Shown: positions 36,034 through 47,105 of the stretch, in pieces
How positions within the stretch are numbered: the first letter of the stretch is position 1
Layout of the letters: each line of letters opens with the position of its first letter
Source: Carex sylvatica
Taxonomy: Eukaryota > Streptophyta > Magnoliopsida > Poales > Cyperaceae
Length of the DNA stretch: 64,000 nucleotides
Reading direction: 5' to 3'
NCBI GenBank assembly: GCA_964058845.1
Contig: CAXKVR010000148.1
Coordinates: 1 to 64,000 of the forward strand
The notes under the pieces: model-generated
What the model saw: only the letters and a program-made list of their open reading frames with translations
The model's database searches: none
What the model was told of the DNA's origin: nothing
Program-made: the position numbers and the translations under genes

Positions 36034-37258
36034 ATTTTTTCCTTAACTGTCATTAATCACTTTAATTATTTCACTTATAATTTTTATTTATCCCCGCATT
36101 AAATTATACTATCATTTAATAACAATCTCCGCATTAATTATGCTGTCATAAAATAACAATTCCTGCATTAATTATATTTTATTTTAATAATAATTTCCGC
36201 TAATAAATATTTATTTATTTATTGATTTTCAAAAAAATATTTATCATTATTGCTGATAAGTATTTATCACAATGTCTAAAAAGTATTTATCATTGTCTTT
36301 GACATGATGATACTTTGATTTGATTAAATATTACTTATTAACAAGTTCAAGAACAAAGTTCAAAAAAATATTTATCATTATTTTTGACAAGTATTTATCA
36401 TTAATTCTGATAAGTATTTATCATTGTCTTTAACATACATATGTTTTACTGAAAATTGCAATTATGTCTGAGAAGTATTTATCCATGTAACATAAAGTAT
36501 TTATCATTATGCTTGAGAAGTATTTATCATTGATGTTTTACTAAAAGTTGCAGTTATGCCTGAGAAGTATTTTTCCATGTAACATAAAATATTTATCATT
36601 ATGTCTGAGAAGTATTTATTATTGATGTTTTACTAAAAGTTACAATTTTGCTTGAGAAGTATTTATCAATGTAACATAAAGTATTTACCCATGTAACATA
36701 AAATATTTATCATTATGTCTGAGAAGTATTTATCATTGGGTGAGGAGATTGTTTATTTAATAGTCCCCAGTTGTGCAGGGACAATTAAAAAAATAAAAAT
36801 TTGTACGGGGATAACTGACAAGTATTTATGAGGGTATTGTTTCTTTAATGGTCCCCAGTTGTGCGGAGACGATTAAAAAAAAAAAAAATTGTGCAGGGAC
36901 AATTGATAGATTGATTTATTCTTTTATAAATATAGATCATTGCATAGGGATTAATATTTTGCAAATTCAAGATAAATATTTTGATACTTTAAGTTAAATA
37001 CTAACAGTTTAAGAAACACTTATTAATGACTGAGCGATCCCCCATAATTTTTTTGATAATTTGTACGGAATTTTTTGCAGAAATAAAGCTGCGGAAATTG
37101 TTATCAGAATTTTTTTTTTTTTTCAAGAGAGAAATATGTCTTTTTTTTTTTCTTTCTTTTCCTCTTTTCCGGCTAACTCTTTCGTCGATCTACCATACTT
37201 GCTATATCATCCGGTTCTGATGCTCCAACCCGAGAAGTCAATGCTGCATCAAGATACG
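36034..37258. repeat. 1.23-kb tandem duplication, unit 2
   Basis: Near-identical to 34806-36033. Differences are mostly one-base changes ('cattgattct' to 'cattaattct', 'ttactcatg' to 'ttacccatg') and homopolymer length. It ends 'catcaagatacg' and then runs into unrelated sequence from 37259. The high identity points to recent unequal exchange or another recent duplication. Confidence 0.93.
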
Positions 37259-37378
37259 TTACCGGACCCATGACCCAATGTTATTCACGCGCATCGCCCG
37301 CCTTAGCTCGTATTGTCGACCTTACCCAAAACAGAACTACCAATGTTGTCTCTTAATATCTATAATATCTTTAACTGG

Positions 37379-37483
37379 GATCTCAATCTATTTTTAAATA
37401 TATCATATCTTAATCTATGATATCTTTATCTGGATCTCAATCTATTTTTAAATATATCATATCTTAATCTATGATATCTTTAA
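37379..37483. repeat. Two tandem units of 54 bp
   Basis: 'gatctcaatctatttttaaa' and the following 'catatcttaatctatgatat' repeat with a period of 54 bases, followed by a partial third unit. Confidence 0.85.
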
Positions 37484-37997
37484 CCGTTGATCTTAATATC
37501 TTATTCTATTCATGCAACTTGTTCTTACAACTGTACACAAACATTCAGCTGGCCGTAATCTCAACTATTTTTTTTTTGGACAAATATGTCCTTAGGCTTT
37601 CATTGAAAACAAGTTGTGTTACATATTTCATATAAATTTTTTTACTGGTATATATAACGAGTTGTGGATTTGTGTAAATAACGATACGTGTTCGGACGGA
37701 TAGGGTATTGTCAAACAATTAATCAGAGATAATAGAAAATAATTGATCATAATTAAGAATAATCAGTCGATTAGCTAAAAAATTTCGTAATGATTTGATC
37801 ACCGTCAACGACTAATCGGCCGATTAATCAATCTAAATAGATATTTTTTACACTGGTATAAATTAACTAATTTAGGATGTGAGTTGTTTAGGATAGATAC
37901 CAAAAAAAAATTCGGCTCGTTTATACATAGACTGATAGACCTATATTTGATTTTTAAAATTCAAGAGTAAGGAACTAAAAAAAAAAACTGACATGAC

Positions 37998-38345
37998 CAC
38001 TACTACAAAAAAAATATTTTTTCCAACGTCCATTTATCATTGCATGTGCTTTCGCACAGATGGTGTACGTCACGAGTGGCAGTGCTGTAATTACATTGAA
38101 CTTTCTACCATCGGTTCTGGATAACAAACCGATGACATTAATGGATCTCCTCCTGATCCCCTCATTTGCCATCAGTTAAATTTCACGAACAGTTAGTATT
38201 GAGCGACTCTTGAACATCGGTTCGGCTAACTAGTCGATGGCACTTAGGGGGTTACTTTTACCATCTGACTGTTTCATGATCTGTTGGTGTAGTACAAAAT
38301 AATAACAACTCGTTACCATATTGAACCGATGGTGATGCTGTTATA
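37998..38345 (+). mobile_element. CACTA (En/Spm-type) transposon 5' end with subterminal repeats
   Basis: It begins CACTACTACAAAAAAAATAT, the classic CACTA terminus. The next 350 bases carry scattered subterminal repeats in both orientations, such as 'catcggttc', 'gaaccgatg' and 'aaaccgatg'. The matching right end ('...tagtg') could not be identified, so the element is probably truncated or broken by later insertions. The GRF zinc-finger ORF at 38647 lies just downstream. Confidence 0.75.
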
Positions 38346-38646
38346 TATTTTATATATTATAATAAACCCAAGGTCAATCGATTCATCTCTCTCCAGAGCC
38401 TTCCAGTATATTCCCAAATTAAGTATTCTGCTATATTGCTCGCTGTGAATTTTAACTTACCAAATCGATCGACGGACAAAGATCAGCATTTTCTCTCCCG
38501 GAGTCATTAATTTGTATGCTAGATCACTCTTTCCTCCTTTAATTTCTGTTTATTTTAATCGTTACTTTGAATGGTTTCTTAAATTAGGGAACAACTAATT
38601 TAAACTAGGGTTTAGTTAATTAATGTTATTTTTTTGTATAGGCGAA

Positions 38647-38988
38647 ATGAGTAGCCAAAGTAGTTACTTATCAAAACCTTATAATTGCAATAGATGTCTT
38701 AAGCCAACTGTTGTGAAACTTTCGAAGACCAGACAGAATCCAATGAGAAAATTTTATATATGTTCAGGATGCAATCAATAGATGGGCTGGTGTAATAACA
38801 CTGCCAATTTGTGCAGCGTAAATTTAAATCCTCATATGCAGCAACCTTACAGACAAGTTGCAATATACCGAAATGAGGCAGAAGTATCTTCGATTCTCAA
38901 CAAACAACTAGCAGTATTAATTGTCATTTGTGTGTTGATCTTGATTGTGATCTATTTTTTTATTGTTTTGTTGCTTCATGTAAACTAG
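38647..38988 (+). pseudogene. Small GRF-type zinc-finger membrane protein, one in-frame stop
   Basis: From the ATG at 38647 the frame reads a GRF-like zinc finger: CNRCLKP, then SKTRQNPMRKFYICSGCNQ, then a TAG stop (38779-38781), then MGWCNN in the same frame. The family usually has W where the stop is, which fits a TGG to TAG change. The frame then continues through a polar middle ('YRQVAIYRNEAEV') to a hydrophobic C-terminal segment (LAVLIVICVLILIVIYFFIVLLL in part) and stops at 38986. A likely splice acceptor ('ttttttgtatag') sits just before the ATG. Such small GRF proteins with a C-terminal membrane segment are often found in plant CACTA-type repeats, and a CACTA end lies 650 bases upstream. 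Function unknown. Confidence 0.7.
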
Positions 38989-39010
38989 TAGATTAAATGA
39001 GATGGGTGTA

Positions 39011-39154
39011 ACAAGCTGTCCAAAATCTATGCAAAACATGTTCTTAAAATTAAATAATACAAGAGTAATGTTAGTTGATTCTCTAACAAAGGTGCTACCA
39101 CCCACTCTTTATAAAGAGCATGTTGCCGGCATGGGTTTAGTTAATGTATTATAA
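39011..39154 (+). pseudogene. Copia-type pol scrap (C-terminal end of RNase H region)
   Basis: The frame contains MLVDSLTKVLPPTLYKEHV and AGMGLV before a stop at 39152-39154. This fits the last residues of Ty1/copia polyproteins, which read roughly 'aD.lTKgLp...f..h...mGl'. Only about 48 codons are recognisable, and no LTR is visible next to it. It is a truncated relic. Confidence 0.65.
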
Positions 39155-42109
39155 TTTTGTTGTTGTAAACTATATATATATATATATATATATTATGTTA
39201 TGTACTGAATCTTTAATTATGAAGTGTTTTTGAATTTATAAAGTTTGCTTATTTATTATGATGTGCATAATTTTGTTTAATCTAAGTAAATTACTTAAGG
39301 GGACCGAATAAAGATTATTAATCATTGTTGGAAAGAGTACCAATACTATAATTAATGGGGATCAAATAACGACATTTGTTATTCTGATTACATTAGTTTA
39401 GTTTGGTATTTCTAACTGAACATGTTTACGTTAATGAAAATTATATTGGTCAATTTTGAATGTGTGATTTATTATGTTATAACATTACGGCCAAGTGAGA
39501 GAATGTTAGTTTTATTTTAGGAAAAATTGAGAAAATGTCATTCCAAAACTTTGAAATTGAGAGAATGCCACTCCAAACTTTAAAATTGAGAAAATGTCAC
39601 TCTAAACTTGATTAATTTGTAAATTTGCCATTTATACTATATTAATCTTTTTAATGCCTAAAATACTCTCAAGAAATTTGACTCTCTCCTGTCGCGAGAG
39701 AAAGACTTCTCCCGTTAAACAAAAAATTGACAGTTAAAGAGGAAGGCTTCCATCTTGTCGGAACTCTAATCTCCCGTTTGAGACTGAAGAAGAAGAAGAA
39801 CAACAAGATATACAATCACCCACTGAAATAAACCCTAACCACTCGTTGGAAAATCTTTGAATTCTTAATCTAGTGAGAAAGACGATCTGAAACAACTATG
39901 TAAGTCGGTCCAATCTCAAGGAAATCAACTTGCTGAGGTTTCCTTTTTTATTTCTTATTTTATTTACACTTTTTTGCAATTTAAGAGAAGAGATGGAACT
40001 TACAAGTTTTCTGTATTGCGGTGGTTGGGTGCTCCAAAGCCTAGTGAAATTCATAAGGTAAAATTGAATATGTCTATTATAAAAAAATAAAACACACACA
40101 CATTAATGTTTTTTTTTTAATCGGTATAATACCATAACGTGAAGTACCTGTCAAATTTCTCAGTAAATGATACGTCCTTCTAATTTTCTCCAAGTAAAAT
40201 TGAGACCTCAATTTAAACATATCCCCATATGGAATTTCTCTGATAGAACCTCCATTACCCACTCTATATTTCAGAAAACATTGATTTTTCTGCTACATTA
40301 ACTGTCAATTTAACAAATCTACTATAGTTATCAGGAATTAATCAAATACATTTTATAGGAGAAGCAACCACTGAAGCTCAGAAATCGAGATAACACTGTC
40401 GATGAACCGCCAAACCTGCTGATTGTAATTGATTATATTTTTGATAGAGGCGGATTGTAATTAGTTTAGCGTGTTTTGAGGTTTCATCATGTTGAATTGT
40501 AATCTTCGCATACCTTGTAACTTATATTTGGTTTAATTAAATTTCTTGCTAGGAGCAACAGACAAGAAGAATACAATTAGCTTAATTCATTCAGCGCCAA
40601 TAGATGTGCATTTTTTGTGTTGATGTTCTTTAAAAGATGCTACAAATTTGTGTCTCTAACAAGATCCAGAAAGTAAATAGTAAATTATTGTTCCTTTAAA
40701 ATTGATTCAACCTCCTTTAATATATTAAATTGTTTCAGTGGAACACAACAAATAACACAACTATTCTCGATTCAGCACAACAGATGGTGATCAACTTAAA
40801 AAAAAAAAATACAACACAACCCTAGTCATAATAAACTTCATAAAAAACCATAAATCCCCAACTATTGCTCAACATAAAATCCCTTATTTTTGCAGTTGAG
40901 TCCCTTATTTTACCAAAAAAGGGTATTTTTGCAGTTCAGTCCCTTTAATTTGCATAATTCCATTTCTCACACATCTCTGCATAGAGTGGTGGTTTAAGAA
41001 GTTATCATAGGGCATTGAATCATTGGATTTAACATGATCTTATCATTGCATAGAGTGGTGATTTAACATGCTTGTCAGTCCCTAATTTCCAAAATGATGG
41101 AAGATGCATACACATCACAAAAACAAAATATTTGAATAATCAAGATACATATATAATAGGGCAGAAAAAAAAATACAAGATAAAAGAGATGATTACCATC
41201 ATATATAATTAGAGTTAACATATCAGAACAACATAATAGGCACATATCATAACCAAACCACTTCACAAAAAAAGATCACATTAGCATATATACCAAAAAA
41301 GAGCAATCTAAGTTCTATACAAAGAGAGAGAGCTCCATCTATCAAAAATACACAAGTAATTATGTAATGTTTTCCTTGCTATTTATCTATATCAACTTCA
41401 TTCATTCAAGGGCTTCATAAGTTTTGTAGAAGATGAATGGCCATTTCCTTCATCTACAAATATGTCATACATAGAAGTATTAAGACATTTTAATTTAAAT
41501 AATGATCAATGACATAAAACACTCATAGTAATATTTAATTTGCAGCTGAATTAAACAAACAATATATAACCAATTGGAAATATAGTAATACTTTAAAAAG
41601 AGGTGCATACCTCATGACTAAAAAGCTGTTGTTTCCAAAGGATAAAAGGGTAAATCAAGCGGGACAAAAGATTCGCTGATCTGCAAAAAATGGACAGCTT
41701 AGACCTAACAGCCACCCTTTCTGACCAGGGTTGCCCACAAATAATATAAACTTGGCACTACAAATTTTAAGATAACATTAATAAGGTTAGCAATATCAAT
41801 TACTGCATTTTAGCTAGCTTTTCGTAGTCTTTTTCTTCTTTTACTACATGTTTTATTTCATTCTAACTGAACAATTAAATTTACATGTTTTTCTTCTTTG
41901 CAAATAAATTAATAGTTCACAGTCAACTTGACTTTTGCAGTCTACATTAACTGAATCAAGCAAAGGGAGAAATATTTTGAGTGATTGAACCTTGTTTTTA
42001 GTAAAAGATGAGAAATACAGCTGGAACCTTTTGTCGAATTACAAAACGATATTCTAAAAAAAAGGATTATCTGAATTTAAAAACTTGAAGAGCTAAGAAA
42101 AAAACATAC

Positions 42110-42383
42110 CTAAATCAGACAGCGCAACTTTAATGTACAAATCCTGACCACCGTCGATAAACCTTGTATTGACCAACTCATTTACCCACATAATGCAACC
42201 ACTACCTCCATTGCTTATATCTGTCCCCGAATAAGCCACGCAGGAAAAATTCGCCAAGCACTTCTCTCTGCACTTATCAAGGTCAATAGTAACATCGACA
42301 ATAGCACTATGTGTCTCGGGTAACTTGACACCTTTAACCAAATTAAATCCATCACCCCGATTTGCACAGTCTAATTTAGAAAG
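42110..42383 (-). pseudogene. Captured PAN/apple-domain exon of a G-type lectin S-receptor-like kinase
   Basis: On the minus strand the frame reads LDCANRGDGFNLVKGVKLPE, then a cysteine-containing DLDKCREKCLANFSCVAYSG, TDISNGGSGCIMW and DGGQDLYIKVALSDL. This is the S-locus glycoprotein/PAN region found between the S-domain and the membrane segment in S-locus-type receptor kinases. The exon ends at a GTATGT splice donor, as in the parent family. No lectin, membrane or kinase part is seen nearby, so it is a fragment inside the Pack-MULE. A parent gene should exist elsewhere in the genome. Confidence 0.82.
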
Positions 42384-42539
42384 AGGTATATAACCAGTTG
42401 TTTACTTTACTGGCCCAACTGAAGTTGTAAATACTTCTTTTTCATACTGATAGGCCTACTAATTAATCTCAAATAAAAAAATTTCATACTAAAAAACTAT
42501 ACTTACGGAAGCCTAGACTTTGAGAAGCGCCGGAAGGGG

Positions 42540-42730
42540 ATTTTGAACTGGAGTGCTAGGACGCACGGAGAAGTCCCAAGAATCGCCTGGAGGAATCGCC
42601 TATGAGAGTTGAGGAATCGCCTTGAGGAATCGTCTGGAGGAATCACTGTTGAGTAATCACCGTTGAGGAATCGTTGGTTCGCACAAACAAGATTTGAAGA
42701 GGAGGCGATTTTGAACTGGAGGCGTGACAA
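42540..42730. repeat. Short tandem repeats of GAGGAATCGCC type inside the Pack-MULE
   Basis: 'gaggaatcgcctatgagagt', 'gaggaatcgccttgaggaat' and 'ctggaggaatcactgttgag' are variants of a 15-18-base unit. 'gattttgaactgga' flanks the array on both sides (about 42540 and 42709). Confidence 0.65.
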
Positions 42731-43034
42731 ATAACAAATTAAGTGTATGAAGGGTATAATTGAAAATACAGAAATACAAATATCAAAATAGCATAAGAAT
42801 ACAGTATAAATGGTAAATTTACAAATTAATCAAGTTTAGAGTGGCAATTTTTTAATTTCAAAGTTTGAAGTGGCATTCTCTCAATTTCATGATTTTGGAG
42901 TGGCATTTTCATAATTTTTCATTTATTTTATCATGTGGCCTATGTTATTATTGTGCACCAATTTCATTTAAAGAATTAATGAGAACACATCTGAATTTTT
43001 GATGAAAAAATTCAGATTGCTATGTAATAAATAT

Positions 43035-43110
43035 ACAGGTCCCAAAGAGTGCCACCAAATGGTGTCTTCCCAAAGGGTGCCACCAAATGGTGTCTTCCAA
43101 AGGGCGCCTG
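43035..43110. repeat. Two to three tandem units with an ACCAAATGGT dyad
   Basis: 'gtgccaccaaatggtgtctt' occurs at about 43050 and 43078, separated by 'cccaaagg'; a third partial unit follows. Each unit contains the palindrome ACCAAATGGT. Confidence 0.7.
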
Positions 43111-44283
43111 TAATAAATATACTGGTCTCAAAGATTGTCTCAGAGTTATAAATAAATCTATTCTCTTATTTGGACGTATCCAAATCACGAATAACTTCAT
43201 CCACTTATTTTACTAAAAAAGAGAAGTTAAAGAAAACGCCTATGGTCTCCATCATTACATCTAAGGAAAACCATTGATGATCAGTATTTACGCTTCTGCT
43301 TAATGATGTATTCACTTCAAAACTGTAAATTTTAAATTATGTTTGCTATTTTATTTTGGATTTACGGATTCTGGATTGCTTGTGTTTTAATTGCAAAATT
43401 CATTATGATTTTATTATTTCTATCATAATTGATATAGCTACTTGACAAATGGTACATGAATACATGTGCTACAAGAATGAGACAGTATCCGCGAGGGATA
43501 TTGTTGGTATACCCTTGCGGATACTACCGTCGATAAAAGAAAAAAAATATATCTTTTTGTCGGTATACTCTCGGAGAAAATCACTTTTTACCCTCGCGGG
43601 TACATCTGGTAGTGTCAATAGAGTTTCAAGTTTTACTTGTCTACTGCTTCAACAATCTATAAAATGTGAATGATTAGTAAATCAAAATACGGCAAAAAGA
43701 AAGATTTTCCCTTTCGGTAGCTACCCAGAAGAGGCATTTCAGAATCTCGGTTTTATTATATTATCTTTCGAAAAAATCATTCAAGCAAACATTAATAGCT
43801 GAAATAATTAAGCTTTCCATGAATTAGTGTTTTCTGATGGTTTTTAGAGATGATATGAGATCAAATTGTCTAATTTTAAATATTCACAACACAATGATTT
43901 CAAACCTACAATGTTTTATACGGAGAACATTGTTTTAACCACCAAACCAAATGTTGGTTTCTGAATAATTAATCACATTTGTATAGTTCAAGATATTTTC
44001 ATATAACATCCTAAAACCTGGATACTTAACAAAACACTAAATTAAGTGTATTCATTCAACACTACACAGATGAGAGGCTCATGAAGAAAATGCATGGATC
44101 ATGGTTTTTGTGGTGTTTTTTCTTCTTCTAGAATCTAAGTTTGAGTTTGGATTATAATCAAATTGATACATTTCAAGTTGTTTTCATAATTTGTGCAAAT
44201 TTGTCTGTATAGGTTGTTTAAATACTGCAATAATTTAAATTATATTGACTTAGTTTGTGGTACCAGCTTTGATACCTATCAAT

Positions 44284-44640
44284 ACTAGTGGAAAATGTAC
44301 ATTTAGTATTAGCACATCAGGGTCGGACATAGCATAAAAAGATACTGATATATATCAGGATTGGGGAAATTTAAAGGCCAACATTGAAAGTAGGCATTAG
44401 GATCAGACGTCCTTAAAGACTCGTTTTTTATAGTCCAGAACATATCAGGAATGGCTATTTTTTTCGATCGTTCTTGATAGTGACTTATTAGAATCGGCTA
44501 TTTATAAATAACTGATCTTAATAATTCAAACCCTTTGAGGAACGACTTCTCACTAATAACCAATCTTGAAAGGGTTATATTAAGAACGGTTATTTATCAT
44601 AATTTCGACGCACCATTTTGGCCAAGTCCGGCTCCTTATT
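44284..44640 (+). mobile_element. Degenerate CACTA 5' end
   Basis: It starts TACTAGTGGAAAA, the same 13 bases that begin the complete CACTA at 45565. Subterminal motifs 'atcggctatttataaataac' and 'gaacggttatttat' follow in the next 300 bases. No right end of its own is found; it is likely truncated. Confidence 0.55.
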
Positions 44641-45101
44641 TTCATTCCTGCTCTCAAATTAACTCAACATTTCGGCGCACCATCTCGCATCGCACAGCAC
44701 TAGGCGCGTCGCGACTCTCGCCTTATTGTTTCAAAGGAGAGATCAGATGAGATCTTTCCAGAGGAGAAGTGCCACAAGCCTCCAACTTTGAAGCGGTTGG
44801 TGATTTCTTCAGTTTTCTTACCGATTTTAGGGTTTTAGCTTTCAAGTTGGTGGGATCAATCTGTAATTTCAGGGTTCAATGTTTGATTTTGAGTCTTAAA
44901 TATGTGATTTTAGGATTCAATGTGTGTGTTTGTGTTTTTTTTTTACACTTGGATTGCTGAAATTTTGATGTATGTCACTTGGAATCTCTAAGTAGTTAAT
45001 CCATTTGTCAAATATAAAAGATCAGGTACCAAATTACAATAATTATAATAAGTTCAGGTTAGATTTTCTGTGCTGATGTAGGTTGTGTTTTCACCTTTAG
45101 G

Positions 45102-45510
45102 GTGCATGAAAAGACTTTCGAGCCTAACAAGAGGGTTTTTCAGTGGTTACTAGTTCTTCAAAAGACTGTTATTATTTCGAAATATATAAATGATTATGAG
45201 ATTGTCAGATTTCAACAAGGAAAATTTGAAAATGAATCATTAATTTGTAATGATCTTTATTATTTGAAGGTTCTTTTGACACCAACTCATATTGCAATTG
45301 TGATGGAGTATGCCGTTGGTGGAGAGCTTTTTGAGAGAATTTGTGATAGGGGCCGATTAATTAATGAAGACGAAGTTGAAATTTGAGTAGCTTGAATATT
45401 TTCTGAATATAAAGTATCGTGCCATATATTCGAATGAATTTTTCATCTCTAACTTGTTGTCTTAGTTTGGTACAAGCAAGATATTTCTTTCAGCAGCTGA
45501 TATCCCCCAT
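45102..45510 (+). pseudogene. SnRK2-type protein kinase fragment
   Basis: The frame 45102-45386 contains [20 protein letters not shown] followed by [15 protein letters not shown], which matches the hinge and following helix of SnRK2 kinases. After about 110 bases of what looks like an intron, 'gcaagatatttctttcagca' encodes ARYFFQQLIS, the next SnRK2 exon start, placed after a plausible AG acceptor. The N-lobe is unrecognisable apart from scattered residues, there is no catalytic loop, and the sequence ends where the foldback element at 45520 begins. It lies downstream of a CACTA 5' end (44284) and may have been captured by that element. Nonfunctional. Confidence 0.75.
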
Positions 45511-46629
45511 TTAGGCCAAGGGGAATTTCACGTATACCCCTAAAAAACTTCAAAATTTTGCATTTACTAGTGGAAAAACAGAAATTAGGATCGGCCTATC
45601 TGGATCGGCTATATTAAACCACCGATACTAATACCTACCTGGATCGGTTTTTTCAAAAAAACCGATCCTAAAAACTATTTAGATCGACATTTTTAGTGAA
45701 CCGATCATAATATATGCACCATTAGGATCGGTTGTTTATAATAACCGATCCCAATAGTATTAGGATCGGTTATTATAAACAATCGATCCTAATGGTTCAT
45801 ACTATTAGGATCAGTTATTTATAATAACCGATCCTAATGCATTATAATCAGGATTCACAAAATGTTTGTTCTGCAAAAAAAAATAAAAAATAAATAAGGA
45901 TCAGTTGTTCAAAATAACTGATCCTAATAGTACTATTAGGATCGATTTTTTGAAATAACCGATCCTAATTTTTATTTTTAATATTGGATCTGCCAAAAAA
46001 AAAAATTAGGATAAATTTTTACAAAAAACCGATCATAATAGTACTATTATGATCGGTTATTTGAAACAACTGATCCTAATTTTTTTTTTTTATAGAACCA
46101 ACATTGAAAAAAAAAATTAGGATCGGTTTTTATAAAAAATCGATTCCAATAGTACTATTAGGATCAATTTTTTGAAACAACCGATCATAATGCTAATTTG
46201 GCGCTAGGGTTTATTTTCGTTTCGCGCCTCTATACTTAGTCCAAAATTTTGAGTCTCAATACTATTAGGATCGGTTCAATAAAACCGATCCTGATAACTT
46301 CCTATATAACCTGCTTATGATTCTTATTTTCATTTTGCGTCCCTCATTTTCAACTTAGCGTCTCTCTCTCTCTGTGTCTCCGTCTCTCCCTCTGAAATCC
46401 TCAGACCTCCGTGTGTCTCTCTCTTTCTCTCTTTCTGTCTCTGTCTCTCCCTCTCAAAGCCGAGCCTCTCGCACCTCCGTGATAAGCATAAATTATATAC
46501 ACATTTGATTTAGATTTTATTATGAAATAACACCAATTATCTTGTATTTATAATATAAAGTGATTAAAATACACCTAGGATCAAGTTATTGCAGTTATTT
46601 GGCTTTTCTATGCAGGAAATAATGCAAAA

Positions 46630-46940
46630 TAGCAAAAATACCCCCCAGTGCGGATCAACCACCCGCACTGCGGATCAATCCAGCCGCACTCGCGGCGCAG
46701 AGGAAAAGTCCGAGCCTAGTGCGGACGCACTGAGGCCAGTGCGGATGAGCCCATCCGCACTCAGTACTTAGCCAAAATTCAGCAACTTCAGAAGAGCAGA
46801 TTCCACCCGCAGTGCGGGTCATCCATCCGCAGTGCCACCCGCACCCAGAAAAAATTACAGAAGTTAAATAAGGAAACTTGTCTCAGTGCGGGTGAAGCCA
46901 CCCGCAGTGCGGGTAATCCATCCGCACTGGAGCCGCAGAA
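46630..46940. repeat. Cluster of CCGCACTG / CAGTGCGG dyads in the solo LTR
   Basis: About a dozen copies of 'ccgcactg', 'cagtgcgg' and close variants occur in both orientations within 310 bases. They form a GC-rich block upstream of the LTR's TATA-like box. Confidence 0.7.
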
Positions 46941-47096
46941 AGCCAATAACTGCCCGGTTTGACAGTTTTTCTATTTTTGGCGCTTTATGGACGCGTTTTT
47001 ACTACCAGAAATACACATACTTGCCAGGGAAGTAATGTAAAATAGAGCACCCACTAACCCCACCTTCTAGCCTCTAAATCGGGCATAATCCTTGGC

Positions 47097-47105
47097 TATA
47101 AAAGG
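47097..47105 (+). promoter_or_regulatory. TATA box of the solo LTR
   Basis: TATAAAAGG in the LTR, preceded by the GC-dyad block and followed by a leader-like stretch. The position in the first half of the LTR fits a U3/R border. Activity is not known. Confidence 0.5.

Larger units (their letters stand above)
39520..42921. mobile_element. Pack-MULE: Mutator-like element carrying gene fragments, 9-bp target duplication
   Basis: Long terminal inverted repeats of roughly 130 bases: the left arm starts GGAAAAATTGAGAAAATG, continues 'gaaattgagagaatgccact' and 'aaacttgattaatttgtaaa', and the right arm carries the mirror images. An exact 9-bp duplication TTTATTTTA flanks both ends (39511-39519 and 42922-42930), the Mutator hallmark. 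No transposase is visible in 3.4 kb. Inside is a receptor-kinase PAN-domain exon (42110-42383, minus strand) plus other unidentified stretches, so the element has captured host sequence. Confidence 0.88.

Noticed and set aside
34155..36800. CRISPR-like array from evenly repeated short motifs
   Set aside because: Eukaryotic sequence; spacing of 'gaagtatttatcatt' is irregular and spacers are themselves repeated.
34806..37258. LTR pair of a retrotransposon
   Set aside because: The two units abut almost directly with no internal region, primer-binding site or flanking duplication.
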